A stretch of DNA of 64,000 bases from Neptunicoccus cionae (GCF_002860325.1 NZ_PKOJ01000011.1:1-64000); one strand, 5' to 3'; positions 47,570 to 55,915 are shown, counted from the first letter of the stretch. The notes: a model not told the origin generated them from the sequence alone. A program made the numbers and translations.

Positions 47570-47761
47570 TTAGCCGGCCTGTTTGGCCAGTTCGAACGCA
47601 CGGCTCAGCACGTCACGATCCCCGACCACATTGGACAGCAGCAGAACCAGACGGGCGTTCAGCGCATGGCTTTCCGCCTCGCTCAGCCCTTCGTGGGCCG
47701 CCAGAAGTTCGGCGTAAAAGCCATCGGCATCTTCGATATTCGGCGTAAAGAGTTTATCCAC
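47570..47761 (-). CDS. DUF2783 domain-containing small protein
   Basis: The 63-residue protein matches DUF2783 (FYAELLAAHEGLSEAESHAL, then LLLSNVVGDRDVLSRAFELA). It is helical with no membrane part. DUF2783 genes tend to follow MhpA-like FAD hydroxylase genes, as here, four nt after that gene's stop. The role is unknown; a stabilising partner is one possibility. Confidence 0.85.
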   Translation of the reverse strand: MDKLFTPNIEDADGFYAELLAAHEGLSEAESHALNARLVLLLSNVVGDRDVLSRAFELAKQAG

Positions 47762-47765
47762 GGGT

Positions 47766-49364
47766 TTACCCTCCCATCGCGGTTTTCAAGGCAGCAGATA
47801 CATCGGCGGTAGTCGGGTTGACCCAGCGGGCTGCTATCACCTGATCCGGCCGGATCAGATAGACCGCCTGTTCAGCCCCGCCAAGATAACGTTCGGCGAT
47901 CAGATCATCCGGCGCCACGATCACGTCCACCAGATCAAGGTCGAGCCCTTCGGGTTTGAATTCCGAATTCACGGTAAACAACTGGAACCGCCCGCCAATA
48001 CGGTCGATCAGCCAACCCTGATCTGTAGGCGCATCGACCAGCGTTGCCCCGACACGGGTGCGTTGCGGCAGGCTTGCGTCATCCGCCCCGTTCAGGGACG
48101 ATCCGTCATAAACACATGGTACGGACAACCGGCCCGAGTTCACCAGCGGGCGCATGGCATCGGTGTGTTCCACCAGATCCAGAACGCTTTCACGGAACAG
48201 TTTCGCAATCTCCGTTTTCGGCGTCATGAAGTCGGTCGTGCGGCTGGAGTTCAGAATATTTTCGTCCGCACCGTGCTTGCGCTCTTCCTGATAGGTGTCG
48301 AGCAGGCGTTCGCCCGCCTCGCCCTTGATCACTGCGGCCAGTTTCCAGCCCAGATTGTCCACGTCCTGAATGCCGCCGTTACAGCCCCGTGCGCCGAAAG
48401 GGGACACCTGATGGGCGCTGTCTCCGGCAAAGAAGACGCGGCCGTGGCGGTATTCATCCATGCTCATGCACTGGAAGGTGTAAACGCTGACCCATTCCGG
48501 TTCAAACTCTACGCCTTCGCCCAGCATCGCCTGAACCTTTGGCATGTAGTATTCCGGCTGCACCACCGCCTTGCGATCGATATCCCAGCCAAGCTGGAAA
48601 TCGATGCGCCAGATGTCATCGGGCTGTTTGTGCAGCAGCACAGACTGGCCGCGGTTAAAGGGCGGATCAAACCAGAACCAGCGTTCGGTCGGGAAATCCG
48701 CGGTCATCTTCACATCGCAAATCAGGAAGTTGTCTTCAAATACGCGCCCTGTGAAATCATGCCCCAGCATGGTGCGCACCGGAGAGCGCGCGCCGTCACA
48801 AGCCACCATGTAATCCGCTTCCATGCGGTAAGGGCCTTCGGGGGTGTCCACTTCCAGCACTACATGATCGTCATGGGAATCGACCGAGAGCACGCGGTTC
48901 TTGCCACGAATTTCAATCGGCGCCCCTTCGGCCTGTGCCGCACGGATGCGTTCGACCAGAAACTTTTCGAAGTAGGGTTGTTGCAGGTTGATGAAAGCGG
49001 GGCGCTTGTGGCCCTCTTCCGGCAGCAGATTGAAATCGTAAATCTGCCGCTCGTCACGGAAGACACGGCCCACGTTCCACACCACGCCCAAATCCACCAT
49101 AGGATCGGCGGCGCCCATACGGTCACAAATTTCCAGCGTGCGTTTGGCAAAACAGATCGCGCGGCTGCCGACACCGACACCGTCGTGGTCATCCAGAACC
49201 ACGCAGGGCACGTTTTTCAGCCCCAATTCCAGCGCCATCCCCATCCCGACAGGGCCGCCGCCTACAATCACCACAGGGTGGCGCGCGGGGCTTTGTGCAT
49301 CCTGATCCGCAGACCGTTCATAGGGGTACAGCGTGAACGCTGTTTCATATCTTACATCAACCAT
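47766..49364 (-). CDS. FAD-dependent aromatic hydroxylase, MhpA-like
   Basis: The 532-residue protein is a group A flavin monooxygenase. It has the FAD dinucleotide motif VVIVGGGPVGMGMALELG (about 32-49), the DG motif ACDGARSPVRTML, and the GD motif FFAGDSAHQVSPFGARG. The C-terminal thioredoxin-like domain is present. This layout fits 3-(3-hydroxyphenyl)propionate hydroxylase (MhpA) and related phenol hydroxylases. The substrate is not determined; its place beside hmgA and fahA suggests an aromatic compound feeding the homogentisate route. It lies three nt after the DinB-like gene. Confidence 0.88.
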   Translation of the reverse strand: MVDVRYETAFTLYPYERSADQDAQSPARHPVVIVGGGPVGMGMALELGLKNVPCVVLDDHDGVGVGSRAICFAKRTLEICDRMGAADPMVDLGVVWNVGRVFRDERQIYDFNLLPEEGHKRPAFINLQQPYFEKFLVERIRAAQAEGAPIEIRGKNRVLSVDSHDDHVVLEVDTPEGPYRMEADYMVACDGARSPVRTMLGHDFTGRVFEDNFLICDVKMTADFPTERWFWFDPPFNRGQSVLLHKQPDDIWRIDFQLGWDIDRKAVVQPEYYMPKVQAMLGEGVEFEPEWVSVYTFQCMSMDEYRHGRVFFAGDSAHQVSPFGARGCNGGIQDVDNLGWKLAAVIKGEAGERLLDTYQEERKHGADENILNSSRTTDFMTPKTEIAKLFRESVLDLVEHTDAMRPLVNSGRLSVPCVYDGSSLNGADDASLPQRTRVGATLVDAPTDQGWLIDRIGGRFQLFTVNSEFKPEGLDLDLVDVIVAPDDLIAERYLGGAEQAVYLIRPDQVIAARWVNPTTADVSAALKTAMGG

Positions 49365-49367
49365 GGG

Positions 49368-49883
49368 TCACTCCCAATAGGGCGCGGCACTCTGCACGCG
49401 ACCAAACTCCAGATAAAAATCGTCCAATTGCGGCGGAGCAATGCCCGCCGCGCTAAGCATGCAATGCACCTGTCCGCGGTGGTGCAGCTGATGTTGCACC
49501 AGATGCAGGAACAACCAGTCCACCCGCTCCTCCTGCGGGGCGTCAGGCCGGTCTGTCATCCGCGTTGAGTGCAGATCGTCAGGTTCTAGCTCTTGCGCAA
49601 ATGCGATGAACCGCGCGTCCGCCCGCGCCTGTGCCTGTTGCAGTGGTGGCAGGGTGGCGAAATCCTCGCGTTCATAAACAGCACGCCCTTTGCCCCCCTG
49701 TTCCAAAGCATCAAGGTAATACAGATCCACTTCGTAAATATGGTTGAGCGTGCGCCCGACAGAGCCGAAAAACCCCGGACGCGCCGCCCAAAGCGCAGAT
49801 TCCGTCAGAGCAGAGCAGGCATCGTAAAGCACCCCGTTCGCCCATGCGTTGTTCTGCGCCATTTTCACGAAATGCTGTATCAC
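49368..49883 (-). CDS. DinB/YfiT-fold putative metalloenzyme
   Basis: The 171-residue protein has the four-helix DinB fold. The candidate metal ligands are His48 in LNHIYEVD and His131 and His135 in the pattern H-x3-H (HLVQHQLHHRGQVH). The superfamily includes mycothiol-dependent maleylpyruvate isomerase and other thiol-dependent transferases. Here it is cotranscribed with an FAD hydroxylase near fahA, so an isomerase or thiol-transfer role is possible. It is unrelated to DNA polymerase IV despite the name. Its ATG overlaps the previous stop by four nt. Confidence 0.82.
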   Translation of the reverse strand: MIQHFVKMAQNNAWANGVLYDACSALTESALWAARPGFFGSVGRTLNHIYEVDLYYLDALEQGGKGRAVYEREDFATLPPLQQAQARADARFIAFAQELEPDDLHSTRMTDRPDAPQEERVDWLFLHLVQHQLHHRGQVHCMLSAAGIAPPQLDDFYLEFGRVQSAAPYWE

Positions 49884-50164
49884 CCGCGCGGCACCAGTAC
49901 AAAAGGTTGGGCCAGAACCACCAGCATCAACAGGATTGTCACCCAGATCAGCTGGCGCCGTTCAGTCGCGACCGACGGGTCACTGAAGAACCCGCCAAAA
50001 GCGCGAAAGATATGGCCCATCCAGACAGAAAAGCCACCACCCGTGCGATCATGCTCCCGCACGGACTGGCGTGTCAGCCGCCCGAGCATCCGGAACATCA
50101 GGAAAACCCAAACGGCAAAAACGATGCCCATCAAGGTCAGTATTGCAATGTTGAGTGGTGGCAT
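49880..50164 (-). CDS. 94-residue protein with two membrane helices
   Basis: I do not recognise a family. The protein has an N-terminal helix (NIAILTLMGIVFAVWVFLMF), an amphipathic basic loop of about 45 residues, and a C-terminal helix (IWVTILLMLVVLAQPFVLV). It sits between the MBL-fold gene and the DinB-like gene and overlaps the latter by four nt, so it is coexpressed. Confidence 0.72.
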   Translation of the reverse strand: MPPLNIAILTLMGIVFAVWVFLMFRMLGRLTRQSVREHDRTGGGFSVWMGHIFRAFGGFFSDPSVATERRQLIWVTILLMLVVLAQPFVLVPRG

Positions 50165-50179
50165 ATCGTCCTCCTGTGA

Positions 50180-51130
50180 TTAGCCTTGCAGCGCCTCCCA
50201 CATCTCCAGATCGCGTTGTGCGGTCCAGATGCGCGGATGCGCGATGCCACGGGCCTCGTCATAGGCACGGGCAACGTTGAAGGGCAGGCAATGCTCGTAA
50301 ATGGCATAGTCCTTGAATTTCGGATCGCACACCTCGCGGCAGGCATCCCAAGCGTCTTTGAGCGAGCCGTTCCGCGCGGCAACCTGTGCAACCGGCTTGT
50401 AGGTGCTGTTGACGAAATCGCGGGTCAGCTCGATGGCTTCATCCACGGCTTCACGGCCAACCAGTGCATCCCCGCGACCCGGCGCGATGGACTGCGGATC
50501 ATAGGCTTTGACGTTATCCAGTGTCTGGCCCCAGTCATTGAAATATCCGTCGCCGCAATAACAGGCGGAGTGTTTTTCAACGATGTCACCGGTGAACATG
50601 ACCTGCTCGTCCGGCACCCAGATGACGCTGTCGCCTGCAGTGTGCGCACGGCCGATCTGTTTGATCTCTACCTTGCGGTTGCCAAGATAAACGGTCATGG
50701 AATCGCTGAAAGTTGTGGTCGGATAGGTCAGACCGGGAATGCTTTCGTGGCCTTCAAACAAGCGCGGGAAACGCTGGAATTCGGAATCCCAGTCTTCCTG
50801 ACCCCGCTCCATAACCATTCCACGGGCCACGTCAGACATAATGATCTGGTCCGCGTTGAATGCGGAAGCACCCAATACGCGCACCGCGTGATAATGGGTC
50901 AGAACAACATGGGTGATCGGCTTGTCGGTAATCTCACGCACCTTGTCGATGACCATATTGGCTAGACGAGGTGTGGCCTGTGCCTCTACGATCATGACGG
51001 AGTCATCGCCAATAATCACACCGGAGTTCGGATCGCCTTCTGCGGTGAACGCCCACAGATCCTTGCCTACCTCGGTAAAGCTGATCTTCTTTTCTGCCGT
51101 ATCGCCTTGCGATGCGAATGCTTTAGCCAT
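50180..51130 (-). CDS. metallo-beta-lactamase fold protein with altered metal motif
   Basis: The 316-residue protein has the MBL fold (VGKDLWAFTAEGDPNSGVII at the start). The usual H-x-H-x-D-H motif reads THYHAVRVLG: His79 and His81 are kept, but Asp and His are replaced by Val83 and Arg84. His163 (RAHTAGDS) and Asp182 (FTGDIVEKH) are present. The PGHG loop reads PGRG with Arg219. So metal site 2 appears lost. It heads the run of genes that includes the FAD hydroxylase. The ATG at 51130 follows AAGGAA. Hydrolytic activity should not be assumed. Confidence 0.82.
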   Translation of the reverse strand: MAKAFASQGDTAEKKISFTEVGKDLWAFTAEGDPNSGVIIGDDSVMIVEAQATPRLANMVIDKVREITDKPITHVVLTHYHAVRVLGASAFNADQIIMSDVARGMVMERGQEDWDSEFQRFPRLFEGHESIPGLTYPTTTFSDSMTVYLGNRKVEIKQIGRAHTAGDSVIWVPDEQVMFTGDIVEKHSACYCGDGYFNDWGQTLDNVKAYDPQSIAPGRGDALVGREAVDEAIELTRDFVNSTYKPVAQVAARNGSLKDAWDACREVCDPKFKDYAIYEHCLPFNVARAYDEARGIAHPRIWTAQRDLEMWEALQG

Positions 51131-51279
51131 GTCTGTCTTCCTTGGTTGTAACGTCATTAGAATATCGGGTCCAACCGGCACAGCCGGCGGTGGAAACGGG
51201 CTTTACCCCCGTGGCCTGAACCCAGTTCTGTCCCGCATCCCCTGAACCCCGTCCGGAGCATGCGGTATTCTTCAAACGC

Positions 51280-51747
51280 CTAGAATTTAACCCCTTCACG
51301 AAGACCGTGTTTTGTCTTCTTGTCGTAGGCCACATCAAGGGCGTTATGTTTCTTCAGGATCGCATCACCGTTTACACAGTTTGCGGCCTCTATCTGTTGT
51401 GCGGCCGAAATCCCGTTCTTCCCGTGGTTCTTCTCATGGGCGAGAAGATTGGCGTACATCCGGTCGAACTTCGCCTTTACATCCGCCGGCACCTTCTTGG
51501 GTGAAGCCAGTTTCGGCATGGTGTATTTCACGTCGACCGAAACCTTACAGGAGCCGCTCCATTTCACGTACCATTCGGTGTAACCCCAATACCCTCTGGG
51601 GCCGTTTTTCTTCATGCTGGCCTTCAGTTCCTCAACGGTATTTCCCGAAATGGAATAGTGCCTGATCCCTTCTTTGACCTTCGGACCGGCCAGTGCAGCC
51701 TGCCCGATAGCTGTAATCAAAAAGGCCCCTACGATGATCTTGCGCAT
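51280..51747 (-). CDS. DUF922 family putative secreted zinc peptidase
   Basis: The 155-residue protein has a signal peptide (cleavage near AALA, residue 20) and a DUF922 domain. HEKNH (residues 104-108) fits the H-E-x-x-H zinc site. WYVKWSGSCKVSVDVKYTMP is the typical strand before it. DUF922 proteins are predicted periplasmic zinc peptidases. It lies between fahA and the MBL gene but may be an independent insertion into this cluster. Confidence 0.85.
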   Translation of the reverse strand: MRKIIVGAFLITAIGQAALAGPKVKEGIRHYSISGNTVEELKASMKKNGPRGYWGYTEWYVKWSGSCKVSVDVKYTMPKLASPKKVPADVKAKFDRMYANLLAHEKNHGKNGISAAQQIEAANCVNGDAILKKHNALDVAYDKKTKHGLREGVKF

Positions 51748-51766
51748 TAAACTCTCTCCCTTTGTT

Positions 51767-51804
51767 TATGCTGGTGTCAGGGCTTAAGCCCCAACGCCAG
51801 CATA
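51767..51804. promoter_or_regulatory. 38-bp nested palindrome between fahA and DUF922
   Basis: TATGCTGG (51767-51774) and CCAGCATA (51797-51804) are perfect outer arms. A 12-bp palindrome GGGCTTAAGCCC occupies 51780-51791, and further bases pair between. It lies about 20 nt before the DUF922 start and 72 nt after the fahA stop. No T-run follows on either strand, so it may be an operator or RNA-processing hairpin. Confidence 0.5.
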
Positions 51805-51875
51805 TCCTAAACGGATCATGCCCGTTGTCAGAAGGCATATTTTACAGCGCATCGGAACGGGGCCACTCTCTGGCG

Positions 51876-53147
51876 TCAGGGGAACTTGACCGCTGGCAGA
51901 ACGGTGCCAGCGCATTCGCCGAAGCCGATCGTGAACCCGTCACCCTTGGCCGCACCGCGCAGGGTGACTGTGTCACCGTCTTCAAGGAATGTACGAGTCT
52001 CGCCACTGTCGAGCGTGATCGGATCAGCGCCCGCCCACGTAATTTCCAGCAACGCACCGCGCTGGTGTTTTTCCACACCTGAAATCGTACCGGACCCCAG
52101 CAAGTCGCCTGCACCCATCTCACAGCCGCCGCTGGCATGATGGGCCAGTTGCTGCGCCGAGGAGTAATACATCTCGTTGTAATTGGTGCGCGAGATTACA
52201 GTCTCTTCCTTGTTCTCAGGGGCAAGGGCCACTTCCAGATCGATGTTGTACAGCATCGGGCCGGGCTCTTGCAGGTAAGGCAGCAGCTCGAATTCGCGCT
52301 CCGGTGTGTTGCAGCGGAACGGCTCCAGCGCCTCTTTGGTCACAACCCAAGGGCTGATCGTGGTGGCGAAAACCTTGGCCTGAAACGGGCCGAGCGGCTG
52401 GTATTCCCACGCCTGAATGTCCCGTGCGGACCAGTCGTTAAGCAGCACATAGCCAAAGATCATCTCGTCGGCTTCGGCCACGCTGACAGGCTGGCCCATC
52501 TTGTTGCCAGAACCAACAACCGCGCCCATTTCCAATTCGATATCAAGACGTTTACAAGGGCCAAAAGAAGGAACCGTGTCATTCGGGCCTTTCAACTGGC
52601 CGTTCGGACGGTGGAAGTCGGTGCCTGACACAACCACAGTGCTGGCACGACCGTTATAGCCGATCGGGATGTGCAGCCAGTTCGGCGGCAGTGCATTTTC
52701 CTTGCCACGGAACATCTCGCCCACGTTCTGGGCGTGATTGCGGCCTGCATAAAAGTCTGTGTATTCGCCAACGACGAAGGGCATGCCCATTTCTACATCG
52801 CTTTGGGCGATCATGGCCGCGTTGCGCAGGTCTTCGTTGCCCGACAGCGCATCGTCACCGCCTTCGGCCAGAAGCTCCGTCAGGCGCGCCCGCACGGATT
52901 TCCAAGCGTCAGAACCAAGATCCATGAATTCATTCAGGAACGGCACGTCAAACACAGGGTCTTCACCACCTGCATTGATCACGCCTTCGTCTTCCAGAAC
53001 GCCCAGATCAACGATCATGTCGCCAATGGCCACACAGGGGCTGCCGACACCGTCTTCATCCAGATAAACGCCATAAGGCAGGTTGTTCAGGGGAAACTGG
53101 CTCTCGGCAGAGTTCGCAGACTCTACCCAACTTTTCTTCAAACCCAA
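51876..53147 (-). CDS. fahA: fumarylacetoacetase
   Basis: Fah hydrolyses fumarylacetoacetate to fumarate and acetoacetate, ending tyrosine degradation. The 423-residue protein has the N-terminal SH3-like part (FPLNNLPYGVYLDEDGVGS), a catalytic region with VGEYTDFYAGRNHAQNVG, and the metal site EMGAVVGSGNKMG with NDWSARDIQAWE. Translation starts at TTG, eight nt after AAGGA; no better ATG is in range. A small membrane-peptide gene separates it from hmgA. Confidence 0.95.
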   Translation of the reverse strand: MGLKKSWVESANSAESQFPLNNLPYGVYLDEDGVGSPCVAIGDMIVDLGVLEDEGVINAGGEDPVFDVPFLNEFMDLGSDAWKSVRARLTELLAEGGDDALSGNEDLRNAAMIAQSDVEMGMPFVVGEYTDFYAGRNHAQNVGEMFRGKENALPPNWLHIPIGYNGRASTVVVSGTDFHRPNGQLKGPNDTVPSFGPCKRLDIELEMGAVVGSGNKMGQPVSVAEADEMIFGYVLLNDWSARDIQAWEYQPLGPFQAKVFATTISPWVVTKEALEPFRCNTPEREFELLPYLQEPGPMLYNIDLEVALAPENKEETVISRTNYNEMYYSSAQQLAHHASGGCEMGAGDLLGSGTISGVEKHQRGALLEITWAGADPITLDSGETRTFLEDGDTVTLRGAAKGDGFTIGFGECAGTVLPAVKFP

Positions 53148-53189
53148 GGTTCTATTCCTTCCATTTTGCAGCCCGAAAGGGCCGCGTGT

Positions 53190-53336
53190 TCAGTCTTGCG
53201 AGGCGGCATCCTTACCGGAGCCGCCCTTCGCATCGTTTCTTGATCGCTGCTGCATCCATCCGATACACCAGACAACCCCCGCAACAAGGCACAACAGACC
53301 GGCGGCACCGATCAGACCCTGTAGATGCAGGCTCAA
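53190..53336 (-). CDS. 48-residue membrane peptide between hmgA and fahA
   Basis: A TTG inside the hmgA stop region (TTGA overlap) opens a 48-codon frame. It has one hydrophobic helix ([20 protein letters not shown]) and a charged tail rich in Lys, Asp and Ser. It is read through stop-start overlap with hmgA, which would give translational coupling. No separate ribosome site is visible. Function unknown; conservation beside hmgA in relatives would confirm it. Confidence 0.5.
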   Translation of the reverse strand: MSLHLQGLIGAAGLLCLVAGVVWCIGWMQQRSRNDAKGGSGKDAASQD

Positions 53337-54697
53337 TCCTTCAGGCCGGGCGTGCCGTCAAACTTCTTCTCCAGCCCGTCCCAGCAGTCCACGTAATCAT
53401 CCTGCAACGGCGCTTCGTCAGCGGCAAAGCGGGTCAGTTGCTGCGGGAAGCGGGTTTCAAACATGAACGACATGGTGTTCGTCAGCTTGACCGGATCCCA
53501 GCTCTCCTTGGTGGCATGCTCGAACGCGTTGTTGTCCGGCCCGTGGGGCAGCATGCAGTTATGTAGACTGATCCCGCCCGGGATAAACCCTTTGGGTTTC
53601 GCATCATAGACACCGTAAACATTGCCCATCAGTTCGGACATGATGTTCTTGTGATACCACGGCGGGCGGAAGGTGTTCTCATTCGCCAGCCAGCGTTCGG
53701 GGAAGATCACGAAGTCGATATTCGCGGTGCCTTCTTCAGCGGTGGGCGCGGTTAGCACGGTAAAGATAGACGGATCGGGGTGATCAAAGCTGATCGAACC
53801 GATGGTCGCATAGGTGCGCAGATCGTATTTGTAAGGCGCATAGTTGCCGTGCCATGCCACCACATCCAGCGGCGAGTGGTCGATTTCGCAAGTGTGGAAC
53901 TGGCCGCACCATTTTACGGTCACGCGGCAAGGGGTTTCCTTTTCCTCGAACGCAGCAACCGGTGTTTTGAAGTCCCGCGGGTTGGCAAGGCAGTTCGCCC
54001 CGATCGGACCGCGGTTCGGCAGGGTGAATTTCGCGCCGTAGTTTTCACAAACAAAGCCGCGCGCCTGACCGTCCGGCAGCGTCACCTTGAACAGCATACC
54101 CCGTGGCAGCACACAGATTTCCAGAGGTTCCAGATCAATGATGCCAAACTCGGTAAAAATCTTCAGACGTCCGTCCTGCGGTACCACCAGAAGCTCGGAA
54201 TCAGCGGAATAGAAATAATCATCCTCCATATCCGTATTGGCCAGATAAACATGGCTCGCCATGCCGACCTGCGTACCCACATCCCCTGCGGTGGTCATCG
54301 TTCGCATACCGGTGACGAAGGTCAGTTTCTCATCGTTGAACGGCACCGGATCCCAACGGTACTGACCCAAGGAGATAACATCCTCAATCACATGAGGTGC
54401 GGTCTTCCAGTAAGGCATATCTACCTTGTTGAACCGGCTGACGTGCTTCACGCTCGGGCGGATACGATACATCCAGGACCGTTCCAGCGTCGCATGGGGC
54501 GCTGTGAAGGGAGAGCCGCTGAGCTGTTCTGCATAAAGACCGTATTCAACCCGCTGCGGGCTGTTTCGCCCGACGGGCAGCGCACCGGGCAGGGCCTCGG
54601 TTTCAAAATCATTGCCAAAGCCGGGCATATAGCCTTCGGTCACACCGATATTCGATGCGGCCTGAACGAAACCCTTCGGCTGTGTCTGCTTGTTCAT
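53333..54697 (-). CDS. hmgA: homogentisate 1,2-dioxygenase
   Basis: HmgA opens the ring of homogentisate with a ferrous iron. The 454-residue protein has [18 protein letters not shown] near the start, [15 protein letters not shown], and the iron region [14 protein letters not shown] with [18 protein letters not shown]. The length and order match the family. A consensus promoter with an operator-like spacer lies 35-64 nt upstream of its ATG. It leads the catabolic gene run. Confidence 0.96.
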   Translation of the reverse strand: MNKQTQPKGFVQAASNIGVTEGYMPGFGNDFETEALPGALPVGRNSPQRVEYGLYAEQLSGSPFTAPHATLERSWMYRIRPSVKHVSRFNKVDMPYWKTAPHVIEDVISLGQYRWDPVPFNDEKLTFVTGMRTMTTAGDVGTQVGMASHVYLANTDMEDDYFYSADSELLVVPQDGRLKIFTEFGIIDLEPLEICVLPRGMLFKVTLPDGQARGFVCENYGAKFTLPNRGPIGANCLANPRDFKTPVAAFEEKETPCRVTVKWCGQFHTCEIDHSPLDVVAWHGNYAPYKYDLRTYATIGSISFDHPDPSIFTVLTAPTAEEGTANIDFVIFPERWLANENTFRPPWYHKNIMSELMGNVYGVYDAKPKGFIPGGISLHNCMLPHGPDNNAFEHATKESWDPVKLTNTMSFMFETRFPQQLTRFAADEAPLQDDYVDCWDGLEKKFDGTPGLKD

Positions 54698-54731
54698 ATC
54701 AACTCTCCCATGGGCGGATTCGATTGGTCAC

Positions 54732-54761
54732 ATTATATCGTTGCAAATGCAACGATGTCAA
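54732..54761 (-). promoter_or_regulatory. hmgA promoter with palindromic operator in the spacer
   Basis: Read on the reverse strand, a perfect -35 TTGACA (54756-54761) and a perfect -10 TATAAT (54732-54737) are separated by 18 nt. The spacer is a palindrome; with flanking bases it reads ATCGTTGCAAATGCAACGAT at 54737-54756 on the plus strand, with 9-bp arms. A bound repressor would block polymerase directly. The -35 overlaps the stop codon of the methyltransferase gene. Confidence 0.8.
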
Positions 54762-55411
54762 TTCCCGAGTTGCCCCTTCCGCCCTTCGGCCCCTGAAACT
54801 TCCAGAACGAGCCAGTCCCACGTGACCCCCGCCGCGATATTCTGCGGTTGGACTGACGCCACCTTTTTATGACACGTCACAGAAAGCCCGATATCACGGG
54901 CCTGCCCCAGCAGCCGCCCCGCCTCTCCGCCATAGCTTGGCCGTCCCGCCGGCGCCGGACCGTTACGTACCGAGATCACCAGTCTTGCCACAGGGGCTGC
55001 AAGGGAACACAACGTGCGAAGGGCAGTTTCCCGCTCTGCCAGCTTCAGGTGGTGCCAGACTCCGTTCAGGATCAATACGTCATAGAGACCACCGGCCTGC
55101 CGCAGTTCTGTGAGGTCGGGCAGTTGATCCGCACTCCACGTCAGATCAAGGCCACGGTGCAACGACTGCCCAGCGCTGCGGAACGCCGCCACAGGCTCAA
55201 CCGCCGTCACGATATGCCCCGCCCGCGCGAGCCATGCAGCATCCCGACCGGTCCCTGCCGCCACATCAAGCACGCGGCAGGGTCGGACGGGGAGAAAATC
55301 CAGTACCGGCGCAAAGACCTGCAAGGGATCAAGCGCTTCGAACCGGTCAATCAGATCTTCCGCATCGCGCGCATAACCTGCCAGAACCTCTGTCTCCCTA
55401 TTATCGGTCAA
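54758..55411 (-). CDS. class I SAM-dependent methyltransferase
   Basis: The 217-residue protein has the SAM motif LDVAAGTGRDAAWLA and an acidic loop VTAVEPVAAFR, then LILNGVWHHLKLAERE. The fold is UbiE-like and the acceptor is unknown. I place the start at TTG 55411, preceded by AGAGGGGG; upstream in-frame ATGs at 55450 and 55456 would overlap the regulatory site before marR. It lies between hmgA and the divergent marR, so it may share the regulator. Confidence 0.78.
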   Translation of the reverse strand: MTDNRETEVLAGYARDAEDLIDRFEALDPLQVFAPVLDFLPVRPCRVLDVAAGTGRDAAWLARAGHIVTAVEPVAAFRSAGQSLHRGLDLTWSADQLPDLTELRQAGGLYDVLILNGVWHHLKLAERETALRTLCSLAAPVARLVISVRNGPAPAGRPSYGGEAGRLLGQARDIGLSVTCHKKVASVQPQNIAAGVTWDWLVLEVSGAEGRKGQLGN

Positions 55412-55454
55412 ACCGATCCCCCTCTTGATCCCGTTGCGCCCACATCGCATACTC

Positions 55455-55475
55455 ATATCACTTGCAACGATATCA
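55455..55475. promoter_or_regulatory. second copy of the hmgA operator half-site, before marR
   Basis: TGCAACGATATCA (55463-55475) matches TGCAACGATGTCA (54748-54760) of the hmgA operator at 12 of 13 positions. Outer arms ATATC (55455-55459) and GATAT (55469-55473) form an inverted repeat. It ends 11 nt before the marR start and follows a candidate promoter (TTGATC 55425-55430, 17 nt, CATACT 55448-55453). Autoregulation is likely. Confidence 0.6.
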
Positions 55476-55486
55476 GGCGACCGGAT

Positions 55487-55915
55487 TTGTCCCAATTCTC
55501 TCTCGACGATTTTCTGCCCTATCAACTTGCCGTAGTCTCTGCGCGGGTCAGTCGCGAGTTCTCGCAGATTTATGCGGAACATTTCGACATGTCTGTTCCG
55601 GAATGGCGGGTGCTGGTGCATCTACATAATGCGGGCCCCGTTTCGATACGCGAAATTCAGGCGCGCGTTGATATGGATAAATCCAAAGTCTCCCGCGCGG
55701 CTTCACGGTTGGAGAAAGCGGGATTCCTGACCAAGGAAACCAACGCCGACGACCGCCGCCTTCTGAAACTCGGCCTGACCGAACAAGGCTATGCGCGAAT
55801 GGAACAAATCATCCCGCTCGCCAACAAATTCGAGCAGGAACTGCTGGAACGGATGGGCGCAGATACAGACGGTTTCCGCGAAACCCTTCTCAAACTTCTG
55901 AAAGACAACACATGA
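55487..55915 (+). CDS. MarR family transcriptional regulator of the homogentisate genes
   Basis: The 142-residue protein has the winged helix of MarR (SVPEWRVLVHLHNAGPVSIR, then ARVDMDKSKVSRAASRLEKA and the wing DDRRLLKLGLTEQG). It probably starts with TTG at 55487; no ATG is in range upstream. It is coupled to maiA by a four-nt overlap. Its position and the shared operator suggest it represses hmgA and itself and is released by a pathway intermediate, as reported for HmgR-type regulators, but the ligand is unknown. Confidence 0.85.
   Translation: MSQFSLDDFLPYQLAVVSARVSREFSQIYAEHFDMSVPEWRVLVHLHNAGPVSIREIQARVDMDKSKVSRAASRLEKAGFLTKETNADDRRLLKLGLTEQGYARMEQIIPLANKFEQELLERMGADTDGFRETLLKLLKDNT

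Noticed and set aside
48063-49568. A long forward-strand open frame of about 500 codons
   Set aside because: It is antisense to the FAD hydroxylase and part of the DinB-like gene, has no ribosome site, and its composition (many His, Arg, Gln) is typical of reverse-frame shadows in GC-rich DNA.
49368-49883. A second DNA polymerase IV because of the name DinB
   Set aside because: The DinB/YfiT fold is a four-helix metal-binding bundle unrelated to Y-family polymerases. The true pol IV is at 11649-12908.
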